A stretch of DNA of 64,000 nucleotides from Enoplosus armatus (GCF_043641665.1 NC_092195.1:21294774-21358773); one strand, 5' to 3'; positions 37,166 to 50,999 are shown, counted from the first letter of the stretch. The notes: generated by a model from the letters alone, not told the origin. Numbers and translations are program-made.

Positions 37166-40100
37166 AAAGTCACCAGTATATCGTCACAGATATACTTACT
37201 TAAGCAAACTTTCTGTTCTCATTAAGTTAAAATTGCAATTACAGTACCGTAAATGTCTTCCTTACTGGTCAGTGATGTGTTTTCATGTCACAGGAAGATT
37301 AACAAGGAAGTTAATGTGAAACTAGATAAATAAACTCGACAGCCTTCACGAATTGTCAGTTTGTTTCAGGGACAGTGGAGGGTTTCTTTTTTTTTGTCAA
37401 CCCAACATCTGAACCATTGACCAGTCAGTCACGAGTTGTTTGTCCAGAAAATGATCTAAAGGATGATGCAAAAACAAACCAAGGATCATTCACAGTGAGC
37501 CTTTGTCGTCCTCTGTGGCTTAGTGTTGATGACAGCAGCTGTTCAGTTCAGCTCACAGGTTTGTCTAAATGCTGAAGAAAATAATAAATCAGCAGCAGCG
37601 ATGGCACCGACGCCTTCACGATCTTCAGTTTACATCGCACACATTCTTCAAGTGGATGAACGAGTTATCCAGACGAGAATGTTGACGATTTGACTTCACG
37701 TGTACCTGTAATCACATGACCGGCACTCAGCCAATAATATGAAAGCTTATGATGGTTTTAGCCTTCATTAAAATAAGAGCGCACTGTTATTACGATAATT
37801 TTGTCCAGGATTAACAAATCAAACCTCACACTGCTTTCAAAGAACCAAATCAGCTGGATGAGAACAAACAGGAGTCATTCAGCCTGATAACAACATGTTA
37901 GACACATTTGAAGAACTTGGCCCTGAAGTCTGCTGAAATACAACCTGATGAGTTCGGAGGAGTCACGACTGAGCAGCTGTAGTTTGATGTTAAGTACACC
38001 AGAGGGCAGCAGAGTTCCCTGCATTTGAACGCGGCTGCAGCAGCTTCACATTGTACATCCTGTAAATCCACATGGAGGCTTGGGTTTGGACATTTCAGAC
38101 AACAATATACAGCTCCAGAATATATGAGTCATACTGAGAGGTAGCTGTGTGTAGACTGACTGTTATCATAATCACATGTGGAGCAGTGACTCATTGACTT
38201 CAAAGCCTCGTTCAGACGGCCGTGTGTGTTCTACACCGACACACTTCATCATTCTTTGGAGAACAAGAGATGGAGCAAAGAAATAATTTATAGCTGCAGC
38301 TGAATGGAAATCTCCAAAATGTCAGAACTGAAGGAAAAAAAAGAACCAAAAAACAGAACGAGGTGCTGCAGGAGACTCGTGTGTTTTGGAAAATGACAGA
38401 ATGGGATTCAGCTGATGTTCAGAGCTGCTGAGAAGCCCTTCGAATCAAAATGAGACGACACTCTGAGAGCTTCTTGACTCCTTCATTTGATGATCCAATG
38501 AGATGTCAGTCGGGGAAAGAGGAGCTTTGATTGGCTTGGAGGGAGTTCACGTTGGAAAAAAAGAACAAATGTGTCAGGGTGCAGAATAAATCAGCTTGAT
38601 TTTTCAGTTTGCTGTTGATGGACACAAATATGAAATACACCAGACCGGCACACAACGCCCCTTTTTGGGGGATAGAAAACCAAAGATTGGAAAGTTTGTA
38701 TGCATTCATTTTGTGTGAAACAAGCCTTTGTTTTATAGACGAGTCTCATCGTTATTTTGTATAGTAAATTAAGGTTGATTGTAGTCATGGTGCCCCCTCA
38801 TTCTTCCCCCGTCCAGTTGGATCAGTGACCCGACACAGTGGCCGGACACTGCTGATCCTGACATCTATACATACTGGATTGAATCACGGGTATCGTTCGG
38901 CTACATGTGGTCTATAAATAACCAACCTGTTAATAGCCGACTGTTGGAGCTCGGCTTGCCTGAGATTTACAGTCTGATGCTGTGTGAGCTGTATCAGCAG
39001 CCTCTGTTGTGACTGTCACCAGCATCATTTATCTGTTCACCACACTGACAGTGAATATTCAGCGATCTTAAATGCCTCAAACGTCAGTGTGAAAGCTTTG
39101 GTTAATTAATGCGGTTGTTCTTAGATTTACAATCTGCTGCACAACAGCTTTTCAGCATTTTCCTGTTTCTGTCGTTAAGTGAAAAGACCGTCCTCCTTTT
39201 GTAGTTTAGAGGACTTGTTGCTTCAAACAGAAGACGTGCTTTCATGTTCAGGAGCCTCTTTTGTTCTTGATCGACACGAACACACTGATCGTCCTGTTTC
39301 TCCCTTTATGTAAGGATGCTGATCTACATGACGAAGAACCAGACTCTGATGCATGTACTAACCCTCCTGTGTAATCACATGCTGTGTTAATGTGGGTCTG
39401 AGGTTCCACACTGAAGTCCTGCACATCATATTTACATATATTTTTCATATTTACGTGGCTCTGTTTATGTACAGTAAATGCTTTGGCAACATATGTTTTG
39501 ATCATAAAGACGCTAACTTGGCTGCTCTTCCAGAAGCTTTTGGATTAAGAACAAAATGGAAAATCTCTTCACCGTTTGTACGTTGGAGGCTCAGCGTCAG
39601 ACTGCAGGGCTGCACCACCTCCTCCATCAGCTGCTGCTTTATTCATACAACCAGCAGCAAACAGCCGACACATCTCTGCCTCTGAACACCTGAAACCTGA
39701 ACCCGTTACAGTCACACTGACCTCCTCATCCATCCGACCTCTGAGAAAACAGAGCTCTGTTGGCCTTTTAAATTCTAGAAAGCTGATTTCCATTTTCCAC
39801 TTTTACCTTGATCTTTTTTTCATCTGTTAGGCTCTTATCTCTCTCTCCTTCTTTCTGCTTCCTTTTTATTCTTGTTTGAGTGTGAAAATCAGCTAAACCT
39901 GCAGCTTTTGAAGTGTTTTTCTCTTGAAAGTACGAGGTCTTCATCTCGCCGCCTTCTCCTTCGCTTGCTTTGCCCTTCGGTTGCCGTGCCAACAGCTGCA
40001 GGCCTGTTTTCTTTTGAGGTCTTCAGTCTTTGCTTCTGTCGCTGTCGAGCTAAGAGAAAAGCAGAAATCGTCAAACTGGCCGCTTTGATGTTTCCTGTCG

Positions 40101-41395
40101 CCAAAGAGAGGAGAGTTCTGGTTTTAAGGAAGATGTGGGCAGAGCTGGCGGGGAGGTGGGAAGCAGTTAAGATCATAATTTATTCAAATCAGCGAGAACG
40201 TTGGATTTTGTGGCATGGAAAAGGCAGAAATACTGTACACGCACACACAGAGCTTCTTCCTTCCAAGGTTGTTTCTAATGAGTTGTGTTGTCAGCTGCAG
40301 CAGGAACAACACAAACCAACATGTCTGACAGCGCAGAAACAAAAGCCGGCAGCAGTGAAGTGTTCAAACACACTGTGAACCAATGAGGACTCAGATCTGA
40401 TCTCTGCCTCTGTTATCTCCTCGGAGGGTTACTCGGCTTCAGCTGCCGCCGCTCAGCCGCTCTGACTGGGCAGGAAATTACACACAGAGTTTACAACGAT
40501 CTGTTGCTGCGAGGAACGAGCAGAAACACTGTGAGCTTCAGAACACTAAACGTTGTTCTTTGTTTTCCTGAGACGAGTTGAAGGTTGAAGTTACAGTAAG
40601 AGAGACTGAAGCTGCGGGCGCTCAGAGGCAGTCTCAGTTTTACATAATGAAAAGTGACAGTTTTACATAACTGTCGGTTTGGCTTTTCAACACAGCAGTC
40701 TCAACCTTCAGTCTACAGCCAGGTCATATCTGAAGATAAAGCTAGCTTTTTTAAATGTTCATCACAAGTAATGTGTTGATTTACTTATAAACTACTCAGT
40801 GGTTTTACCAATGACCTTTTACGGAAATGTAATTTGCTGCCTGGATTACGTTTCTGCGTTTATGTTCAGAAACACCTTTGGCAAAGATCAGAGTGGATAT
40901 AACTTCTGTTGTAATAAACACAATGAAATTAGATCATGATCAATAGAGTGACAAAGTACATTTCATTTACTAACTCAAAGGATTTAGTGTTAAGTTAAGT
41001 GACTTACATACACTAAGACATACTGAATAGAAATGTTTCCTCATTATGTTGAATAATGTTTTGATTCAGGCAGCATTACGTTTCTCTCCAAATGTATTTG
41101 GTGTTGCAAATGAGTCGTATGTCGATGTCATTTCAAGGAGACGGAGGTAAGAACCAAAGATCCAAAGGCGAGGAGGAGTATTTTGGTAAAGTGCTCTGAC
41201 TGTTTGTACGTCTCCGTTGCAGCAGAGACGGGATGAAGCTCGCAGCTCGTTGTTTCTGTTGAGATTCTGTCGGATGTTTAGCTGCTCAGGATGCTGCAGA
41301 GGAGCTGCAGGACGCATCTGGTCACATCAAGGTTACTGAACGCTGCAGGTGGAGAACCGCTGATGGAGGTGAAAGTCAGTCAGACTGCCAGCTCA
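37166..41395. other. Intergenic, no supported gene
   Basis: The longest frame (39872-40378, plus, 168 codons) has no recognisable domain and overlaps an unrelated open frame on the other strand, so I treat it as chance. No RNA gene or tandem array was found. Confidence 0.35.
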
Positions 41396-41435
<40 letters not shown>

Positions 41436-41443
41436 TTATATAC
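41396..41443. repeat. (CA)n-(TA)n microsatellite
   Basis: About 28 bases of CA pass directly into TATATA. Confidence 0.9.
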
Positions 41444-41554
41444 AAACACAAATGGTGCAGCATGTGTCTGTGTGTCCTACTGTTGTCTACATCATGTGTG
41501 TGTTAAAAAGAAAGGAAGGGTGTCAAACAGGAAACAGCCATCTGCTTCATCAAT

Positions 41555-41671
41555 GAGAGAGAGAGAGACAGAGACACAGAGAGAGAGACACACACAGAGA
41601 GAGACAGAGAGACAGAGAGAGAGAGAGAGACAGAGAGACAGAGAGAGACAGACAGACAGACAGACAGAGAC

Positions 41672-41708
<37 letters not shown>

Positions 41709-41799
41709 GAGACAGGCAGAGAAAGAGAGAGAGAGAGACACAGAGACAGAGAGAGAGACAGGCAGAGACAGAGAGAGAGACAAACAGAGAAAGAGAGAA
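41555..41799. repeat. (GA)n/(GACA)n compound microsatellite
   Basis: 245 bases of almost uninterrupted GA with GACA interruptions. The strand is strongly purine-rich with local mirror symmetry, so triplex or slipped structures are possible. The open frames of ERQ/SLS repeats over it are artefacts. Confidence 0.92.
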
Positions 41800-41854
41800 C
41801 TGATGAAAGCATGAAGAGACTGATGGACATCACAGTTCATTCAGTGGAAGCCAG

Positions 41855-41858
<4 letters not shown>

Positions 41859-41919
<61 letters not shown>

Positions 41920-41941
41920 TGTGTGTGTGTGTGTGTGTGTT
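41859..41941. repeat. (GT)n with GCGT core
   Basis: Alternating purine-pyrimidine tract of about 83 bases including four or more GCGT units, a classic Z-DNA-prone composition. Confidence 0.92.
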
Positions 41942-42145
41942 ATGACATTGCCTCCTACTGACCAGGTTGGGTACTGCACCCAGAGTGCTGGCCTTACTGA
42001 ACTGGTTCACAAAATTCCAACAAGTGATTCTTGTAAGTTAATTCTTTAAGAACTTTATCCTGAAGAGACAGAAGAGACTGAAAAGAAGGACAGCAGGACA
42101 ACAACATGATTCATACAATAAATAAAAGAAAGAAACCCCCTAACC

Positions 42146-42183
42146 TACACACACTCACACACACACACACTCACACACACACA

Positions 42184-42230
<47 letters not shown>

Positions 42231-42333
42231 ACACACACACACTCACACACACACACACTCACACACACACACACACACACACTCACACACACACACACAC
42301 ACACACACACTAACACACACACACTCACACACA

Positions 42334-42376
<43 letters not shown>

Positions 42377-42511
42377 ACACACTCACACACACTCACACAC
42401 ACACACACACACTCACACTCACACACACACACACACACACTCACTAACACACACACACACACACTCACTAACACACACACACACACACTCACACACACAC
42501 ACACACACACA

Positions 42512-42555
<44 letters not shown>

Positions 42556-42594
42556 CACACACACACACACACACTCACACACACACACACACAC
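42146..42594. repeat. Long (CA)n/(CACT)n array
   Basis: About 450 bases of CA dinucleotides broken at intervals by CT or TA, ending in CGCG. It is complementary in sense to the GT tract 200 bp upstream. Confidence 0.92.
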
Positions 42595-42599
42595 GCGAG

Positions 42600-42965
42600 C
42601 TGCAGCTAATAAAGGTTAAATGAAAAGATTAGAGCGGCTGAAACGCTGCCGCTGGAGAAGGTCAGCTGGCAGAGATGAAGACGTGCTGATGAGGCCCCTC
42701 CTTCTGCTCTTGTGATGTTGTTATTTTTTAAAAGCAGAGAAAACTCATTATGGACGCAACATCAACTCTATTATGGATTTAATAAATCCTTCGGCCGAAC
42801 ACGGCCATCAATCATCCTCAGCACTGAAGCATTATTTAAAGCAGCTCCACAGCCGCAGGCCCAGTTTTTAAAGGTTGATTGGATTTTATTTATTAGCTCC
42901 ACCAAGGAGCTTCTCAGCCATGTGTGTAAGTCTAATAGACTGTACAGGATAGATAGACTTCAATA
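42600..42965. other. Candidate conserved non-coding block
   Basis: Unique sequence with ACTCATTATGGACGC, CTATTATGGATTTAATAAAT and TTGATTGGATTTTATTTATT. Such AT-site-rich, stop-filled unique blocks resemble vertebrate enhancers. Conservation is not testable here. Confidence 0.2.
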
Positions 42966-44109
42966 AACTGTAAGTGTACCCAGATGCTCACGCAGCCACA
43001 TAATAATACTGCTAATAATAATAATAATAATTGAAAAAGCTTAGGCTGAAGACAAAGCCCTTTCCATGGAAGACGTTTTGAAACACTTTCCTACTGTGAT
43101 CAATGGAGTTTGGTGGCAGTTTCACCAACTTAGTAATTTTGGCTCCTTTATTTCAAAATGGAGTCTCAACAAATCCTCGACTTTATTGGCACGACAGTGT
43201 TTCTGACAAGCACGTGTTTATCTGAGAACTAAGATAACTTTGTAAAAGTTTGTTTTTGTGGCTCTCCTCTCTAATGACATACTGAAACAGAACATTAACC
43301 GTTGAGGCGTGTTCAGACAGGATTCGTTTGCATACAAAGTCAAAGCACAGATGTGACTGGAGGCCAACAGAGGTGAGCTAGAATCACAATCTGTCCGTCA
43401 TACTGGGTCTGCACAACTCCAGTGTATTCATTCTATTTATGTTTTCTATGTGAGGTGTGTGCGGACCTTTTACATAGAAAGGGGTCTGAAGTTGAACGCT
43501 CCTTGATGGTAATGAATGACGTGTTGGACTAAGAACCACCTGATATGAAACAGAGGGCGGTTTGCCAACAAACCATATGGCATTACCAACAAAAGGCCAT
43601 ATGAATAATCAACTTAAAAATATTCATGGTTCATCTACACGTAAAGCTAATTTTGATCTGCTTTTCTGTTTTAAACATGAGCCTCAGAATTCCTGTCTGG
43701 TGCTTCCCCCCCCTGCAGCTGTCCCTCAGACCACCAGGTTCACCACAGCTGACCTGATTCATTTAGTCCTCTTTCCTCCTCCTACTGTGAAGTGATTTGC
43801 ACTTCCAGATTCGCACAAATATGGAACACTTTTCTAATCAAATGTGTATGTTTCTCACTGAGAAGTGATTTGTGCTATTTGTGTTATACACAAATGACCC
43901 TGGCACCAAGCTCTTTATCTGGACCTCACTGTTAATGTCTTTAGCTACAAGAACTGCAATCAAACACCTGCATCATAGGTGACCTGTTCTACTGTCCTTC
44001 TACCTTCCAGCCAATCAGAACCCAGCATTCACTGGCCATGGTATGAATCTCTACATGTCTCTTTCAAACTCATTGTTCTTGCAGATCCTGCTGCAGATTT
44101 CTAAGTGTT
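42966..44109. other. Intergenic, nothing recognised
   Basis: Contains a short (AAT)n near 43005-43031. No other feature is supported. Confidence 0.35.
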
Positions 44110-44690
44110 TTAGAGGACTGTGGAACCTGGTTCCAGTGAGCAGAAACAGAAGTCATTTGCCTGTAAAACTCTCTCGGCTCTGAGCGTCGTATAAAGGAGC
44201 ATTAAAGAGAACAATAGAGCAATTTCATTCTCAATCTCTGCCAAATTACAAGAAAGATAAACTCTGTCCTCCTCTGAACCGCCGGCTCTCTGCAGCAAAA
44301 GGTAATGAACTAATTAGAACACGAGGTTGACGAGGGACCGCGGCTCAAACAGCGGCTCTAATTCTGACTCATGTCGAGCTTCCATTTTGTTTCACTGCTT
44401 TTATGTTTGAAGGAAAAGAAAAAGAAAAAAATCTTTTTTTTGTCCTCAGATATTTCCATTTTTTTTAAGCTGCACAAGTGGAAGGTGGTGACGCCCTTCG
44501 GCCAGCTGCAGAGTCACTGCGAGCTGCACAGCCATGACAGCGTTTCCTTTGAAGATCATCTTCCCATTATAATCAGGAGGTGCCGAGGTGGCGGTCATTA
44601 CACACAGCTGATAAAACTTGTGTGACGGCTTTAATCTTGTTGCATTGGTTCCACATGAAAACACAGCCGGCAGATTTATGGACAGAACTA
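44110..44690. other. Candidate conserved non-coding block
   Basis: Repeat-poor sequence with GGTAATGAACTAATTAGAAC near 44300 and CCCATTATAATCAGGAGG near 44565. No coding frame stands out. The regulatory reading is an inference. Confidence 0.2.
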
Positions 44691-47589
44691 ATGTTTTTTA
44701 TGATAAAAAACACTTCAGGCAGAGCGACGTACAATGACAGGAAACGAAAACACACACCTGGTGACATTCAGCCAACCTGTGTTTTACTTTCAGATAAATG
44801 GGACTCAGCTGACAGGTGAGTTCTCTTCACAGCACATTGGTGTGTAGTAGTTTATAGTTTAGTTTCTGTAATTTAACTTCAGATCATTTATAACTTCAAC
44901 ACTACCCAGAAATGAGTTCTTCTCTACAATAAGATGACACGTTATCAACACCAGTGGTGGCAAAAAAAATAACAAGAAAATGACGCAGGACCGTTCAAAG
45001 CAGCTACAACATGTTTAAAGATGAACAAACAACAAAAGGAGGAGTGGGATCCACGGAGACTTCAAAACGCCTTTCAGGATGTGACGGCATGATTTGAAAG
45101 AGACATTTTTACCACACACACAAATGTCCAGTCAGTCTGAGTGATGCTGTGTGCAACTGCTGGTGCATCAGTTGCACATTATGGCAAGGAGGAAAGAAAA
45201 GGTGTTCTGAAGACGCCAACTAAACCAAAGACCACTGAGTTAGCAAAGAGTTGACGTGGTCACAAGTAGAAATGACTCTTTGTTTTTACTCTGTGGATTT
45301 GTATCAGCCAAAAAGAATAAGTATTACAACATCTTTGTTCCCCTCAGGAGAAGATGGTTTCAATCTGGGAACATACGTTAATATTCACTGCTGGAACTCA
45401 TGTTGGTTCCGTTGTCCTCTGAAAATGGATTCATGATTTCCTTTGATCTAGAAGTCAGAAGGTCTCATGGAGCCTAAAACAATGTGTGGATTATTCTTAT
45501 TCTTTAATATCAAGTGAGTTGTCTGGATGTGTGCGTCCTTCCTCTTCAGATGGAGAAAATGGTGTTCGTCCGCCTCCTGTATGCTCTTTGTTTCTCATGC
45601 ATTAGTGTGATTGGCTCACTCCCAGCTGGACCATTAGTCCATCAAACTGCCCGAGCACAATAAACAGTGTGTGTGTGTGTGTGTGTGTATTAATGAGCTG
45701 ATGCATTCAGAGGGTAATACAATCAGAGATCTCTCAATGAAAGGTAATGAGTTGAATCACTGTTCTTAGTCCCTTCCTCCCTCCACTCACATTCACATTA
45801 ACACATGCACAAAAACAAACACAGAAACGCACAGAAAGAAAATCAACAAACAGTCTCTTTGACTGAAATAGATATTTTTTTCATCATCTAGAAAACACCG
45901 AAGCTGGGTCTTTCTTTGATTCTTTGAGTCGTAGCCCTTCAGGAGGCTGCAGAGGATGCAGACATGCACCATGTTGAAGAAGAGGATGATGGGTATTGTT
46001 GAATGATTGCAGCACATTGTAGAGTTTCATATTCCAATGATACAACTGACAAAAGAAAATCATTGACGTTATGTGAATTCCTCAGTTTTTGTAAGATTAC
46101 AATATTTTACTTTCAAAGTGAATGTAAAATACTTTGTTTTCCCCTTTTGGAGGTGCAGCTTTTTTAGGAGCATGTGAACTGAGAGTGTTTTTCAGTTAAA
46201 TTCAAATCTTAAAAAAGCTTGTGATGTTATTGGAAGATCAGTCTGCACAGACAAACAAAGTGACGGCGCGAGGCGGGAAAGAAGAGAAGTGAAGGAAAGC
46301 GGCCGACGGCAGCGTGGAGCTGATTAGGGGAATGTGGGTCAGGTGCGTCAGCTGCTATCGATCAGGTGACTGAGGAACGGTGGGAAGGACTGAGGCCCAG
46401 AATAAAATTGGACTGGCAGAAGCCTTGGCATGTACCGAGTGGGCAACAATTTGCTCACATGCTGGAACATTTCAGATTCCAGTTTTTTACAAACAAACAA
46501 AGAATTAAAGCCACCATCCACTAAAACTGTGTTACAAAATGTCTTCTTAGCCAAGGTAACAAACTAGATAATAGCTAATAGCTAGATAGCTAATAACTAG
46601 TTAGATTAATAGTTTAATAGATGAAGTCGGTAAAGGAAAAAGTTCAAACACAAAAAAACACAATTTTGTTGTGTTATCCAGCAGCGAGTTGCATCTAGTC
46701 TAGGTATTCTAGTAACTTCACAGACGTCTTCTGTCTTGCAGAAATGATAAAATCTGCGATGAAACGTTAAATGAGAAAATAAGAAATGTTAAATGTCCAA
46801 AAGCACAATAACTTCAATACAAGTGTTTTACAATGCAGAAATAATGGAATTTATTCCACATTTGTTTTAAATAAAGTTGACAAGTTCAGTTGTGGGAGCT
46901 TGTTTGTCCCATCAGTCTTTGTGGATCGACCGATTTGTTGGAGTGGAAGTGTTTCTGTTCAGAAAATGTCCACGTTGACGGCCTGAAGTCATTCTCCCTC
47001 CTGTCAGCCTGAGACGGACAGTAAACATCATGTTTAATGCTGTTTTATCGTTTCTGCGAGGTCATGTCAAAATCCAAGAGAGCAAGTTTATTTGTCAGAT
47101 CAATGGAGCCTGTGAACGACGTGTGTGTTTGTGCGTTCGATGCCCATTAACCTGCTTTACTAGCATGTGTGTGTGCTGTTCGTGTCAGAGTTTTATGTCG
47201 CCGCAGGTCAATTCTAGTTTTTACTGCAGGTCCTGACCTTTGGGAGCGTCGCTGTAAACGTCATTCCCTCCTGTGGTTTATGAATCCACAACATGTTTGT
47301 CATTGCCTTTAAAATCTCACTCTGAAGGAACATAAAGAGGTCAGAGGTCAGAGGTCAGGGTCGGCAATCAGATTCACTGCCTTGCTAAAGGGCACTTAAG
47401 CAGCTCAAGTACATGATGTCTGAACCAGAGCTGCATGATTAATGGAGTCGAGGAGGTTTTTCCTTTTTACCAACCATACAAGTATTTCATCGAGTCTGAA
47501 TCTGTGTGAGAGACATTTAAGCAGCTAGTTAAATCCTTTCTGTAATGTGGTGCGATGGAATAACTGTGGGCTGTGATGTGTCTGTTTTT
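44691..47589. other. Intergenic, nothing recognised apart from a GT tract
   Basis: A (GT)n of 22 bases lies at 45667-45688. Open frames are short and overlap on both strands. Confidence 0.35.
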
Positions 47590-47960
47590 CTTACCATGCT
47601 TAATTGTTTAGAAACACATTTATAAAATGGAGGACGATGCTGTATGATCCTGGCAGGAGAGCCTCATGTCCACCAGACGCATTATTGGAGAGTCTCTTCT
47701 TATTGACATATTTTTCTTCTTTTGTTGTTGACCAAGCTGCTGAGCTGCTGCAGATAAAATCATTATTTATTGATCACGACACTGTCACACTAAATAAACA
47801 AAAATACAGGTTAATGATAGCAGCTGCTGCGAGATCGCTTACATCAACATTTAAAATTAGTGATGACAGAGAAGGACAGAGGCTACATATTAAATCCTGC
47901 CAAAACGTACAGAAACAGACGGAATAATGTGTCAATCTGCCAAAGAAAATCATTCTGACT
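47590..47960. other. Candidate conserved non-coding block
   Basis: Unique sequence with AAAATCATTATTTATTGATC and ACTAAATAAACAAAAATACA. A 107-codon plus frame crosses it without protein-like features. Confidence 0.18.
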
Positions 47961-48559
47961 GCTTCCAAGAGCCTGACAGGAGGGTGTGAGTATGTGACTA
48001 ATAGACAAGCTACACACAGTGGGATTTTCACTGTGGCTGAATGAAGGATTTCATGAAAAAGGACCAACAATATCTTAGCAAAACTTTCCCAATAGGGCTA
48101 CTCTAAAAGTATTTTGTATCTTTAAAAAATCTTTCTCCAAAAACAGCTTTCGATGAAGTCTCGTGCTCAGGTCTGTACGGAAAGTGGACCTTGAGATGAG
48201 ACTGTTACATACGTCTTACTTTAATGAACCCTGAAATAAATCTTTTTATATTAAAGTGTCTTAGTCAGTTGACGTCACAGACAGGATGTAAGCAAATTGC
48301 CTCCGTAATGTATGTTTAGTGTGCAGATGGATCTCTGTCCGGTAATTATGTTTAAGTGTGTTTTCTCCCAGAATTCAAAGCATCTGTGTGCTGCACTATA
48401 TCTGACCAATTTCAGTCTGTTTAAGTGTGCAGCCTCACGGTTCTCCTCTGCATGCTGCCGCTCGGCTCTTTATTGCAGGCGTTTGCAGCTTGCCTGTGTG
48501 CATATGCATCCATATGTTCCCCCCAGCCTGCGTCCAACCTGCCCTCTGCTCTGCTTCTG
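47961..48559. other. Intergenic, nothing recognised
   Basis: No tandem array, splice-bounded exon or repeat family was recognised. Confidence 0.35.
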
Positions 48560-48800
48560 CCCACACACACAGACACCAGTTCATTATTTTGGCTTAATTG
48601 TGTTAATGAGGTATTAACTTTGCGCTCCTCTACAAGCCGTCATTAGTAGATAAGAGGAAGGAGATCAGATAGGACGTGGGTGAGAGAGAGTGGAGGTCTT
48701 GTCTTATCATGTACGAGCTGGCGGTCCTGTTGACCTCTGTCACTGTGAGGGATTTCAGCAGAGCAACGCATGTTAACTTTGACTTTGAAGGGGTTAAACA
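48560..48800. other. Candidate conserved non-coding block
   Basis: GGCTTAATTGTGTTAATGAG and GAGGTATTAACTTTGCG carry paired homeodomain-type cores in unique sequence. Regulatory role inferred only. Confidence 0.2.
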
Positions 48801-48812
48801 GACCGTGTAGGG

Positions 48813-48890
48813 CAGGGGTATTCAACTACAATTCGAAGAGGTCCAGTTCGAGAAAATGTCCTCAAGCAAAGGTCCGGAACATCATAATGT
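48813..48890 (+). mobile_element. hAT-like transposon terminus
   Basis: CAGGGGTATTCAACTACAAT followed by TCGAAGAGGTCCAGTTCG resembles the end of hAT elements common in fish. I found no matching inverted terminus (GTTGAATACCCCTG) to the right, so this is a one-ended remnant. Confidence 0.45.
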
Positions 48891-50369
48891 CTAACCTGCG
48901 TTGTGATTTAGTGTGATATATATGTTTATCGCCTGGAGTGCATTTGATTTGATTGGCTGAGTAGCGTCACGTGGGCTGGCTTAACTCGTATGCAATTGGA
49001 GAAAGTGTGCTAGTGACTAGAGCGTCGCCGGGTCTCCTTTATTTAAGAGCTTGCATCTCTAAACCACGGAATTCACTTGTGAATGTATATTATATGTATA
49101 TTTACTGAAAATTGACACGAAATTTATATTTAATGATGCATTTCACAGCAAAAAAAATTTCTTGGTTGTTATTTCTATCGCTTCTAATGTCTGAGGCAGG
49201 AGGAGGAATGTTCCTTCTGCTAATTCACTATTCAGGAAATAAAGATAAGGCAGCGTGCTGTTTTTAGGGGAAATATAGCTGCGTGTCATCAGCGTAGCAA
49301 AGTAAGGGTAAGGGTAGGAGACCAGAGGATGGCACATATATGAAAACATATGAACCAAACAGTCCAGAAAGAGAGCGCTGGCTAAAGCAGTCAGTGTGAA
49401 GAGTCTGAGCAGATGCTTTAGTTTCTAAATATACTCAGCTAACAAAGCTAGCTGTGTCCGGCTTGTTTAGCATTTTGAAAAGAAAAAATTAGGTGGTGAA
49501 GCTGTGTTAATATCACCGTGTTGTGACCTGTAGTTCTTAAACATTACTAAAAAATAAAAAAAGGTACACTTTGTTGTAGCTAAACCAGCCTGGATGCAAC
49601 AAGTATGTTAATTAGACTGAAACACATTTGTTTAGCGACACAGCACGTCCAGCAGCCCCTACAACAGTTACAATAAACAGAACGAATCAACAAATGCCTG
49701 TTGACCTTTAATTTGTCTTTTGAAAAAGGAAATGATTCAGCTCTTTTGTCCCATTGTGCTAATTAGCAAAAATCTGGGCTGCCAAGGCCTGCACGAGGAA
49801 ATCAAATGATCAAATGTCCGTCCAGTTAATGTCCTCTGGCACTGGGACCAGTTAATACTCTTTACTGTTACATTTGGAAGGAATATATCACACATCACAA
49901 ACTGACTGTAGATTTGTCAGGTCTGTGCTGGCTATGTGCTCTGTTTTCACTGACTCACAGGTAAATATTCAACCTTCACACCTGAACAGTTGTGCTGCAG
50001 GTGTTGAACCATCGTGCTCTTGGTTGTACCAACGTACCGAGCTAAGCTCAACGTTATTTCAGCTTCTCATTAACATTTTCTTTAAGTCTTCTCTGAACTT
50101 TGGACCTGCTGATCCTTTATCATCTCTCTCATGTGTCCTCACTTTAACTCTGTGCCATTTAGCTCTGGGTTCATTTCTAAAATTGAAGTTGTAGCTCAGC
50201 ACAGAGGTGACTAATCTGTGGTTGAAATCAGGCCTAGAATACATTAAATGTTAGTCACTCCTGGGCTGTGAGCCCAGCTCTAAAGTTACAAGTAAAAGTT
50301 TTATGAAACAGACAGAGATGCTGGGTAAATCCAGACTCACGGGGGAATAATTCACTGTCAGTCTCAGCT
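48891..50369. other. Intergenic, nothing recognised
   Basis: AT-rich and possibly partly derived from the hAT-like element at its left edge. Confidence 0.35.
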
Positions 50370-50700
50370 GCTTTTTTCAGCTATTTCGGTGCCTGTTGTG
50401 GTGAAAAATGATCCTTTCACTATAATTTGAATGGGGGCACATGGTGATGCAAATGGAAGCCAAATAGCCTTCCCCGGCTGGGCACGAGCCCAAAAATCCT
50501 CAAGTTCCATCTCCGGTGTGATAAGAGTCTCTGTAGCACTTTCCACAGCCCATTAGCCGCGGATTGATGAGAGCTCCTAACTTCCAGTTATTAGATCACA
50601 GCTGGCCCAGGACCAGTAACGAGAGCTGGTTGAGGCTCTTGTTGTCACACAAAGCAGCTGAGAGGCTCGCTCAATCTGCTCCGAGATTCACCCGTCTGTT
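50370..50700. other. Candidate conserved non-coding block
   Basis: Unique sequence including GAATGGGGGCACATGGTGAT, CAGCCCATTAGCCGCGGATT and CAGTTATTAGATCACAGCTG. Balanced composition and lack of repeats make it stand out from its flanks. Confidence 0.2.
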
Positions 50701-50999
50701 TCCTTTTCAGCTCTTCTCCTTTAGTCAGAATATGTATGACTATGAAAACATACAGCCTCACAAGTAAAGATGCTGTGTTCAAAATGTTAGAGGTAAAAAA
50801 AAGAAAGAAACAGTACTAGCAGTAAAATGTTAAAGAGTAAAAATTAGGACTGCAGAAAAGGAGGACAGAAATAGGAAAGAAAATAAACTTAAAAGAATGA
50901 AAGAAAAATGTAAAAATGGAGGAAAAACCAAAGGATGTAATTAGACCACAGAGGCAGACGTATTCAGATTCCTTGCTTACAGGTAAACTGGGGAGTTTC

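Noticed and set aside
39872..40378. 168-codon plus-strand frame
   Set aside because: No domain, no conserved-looking pattern, and an overlapping 95-codon frame on the other strand. Length is within what chance gives in 30 kb.
41472..42594. Open frames of ERQ, SLS, VCVC and HTHT repeats
   Set aside because: They are translations of GA, GT and CA microsatellites.
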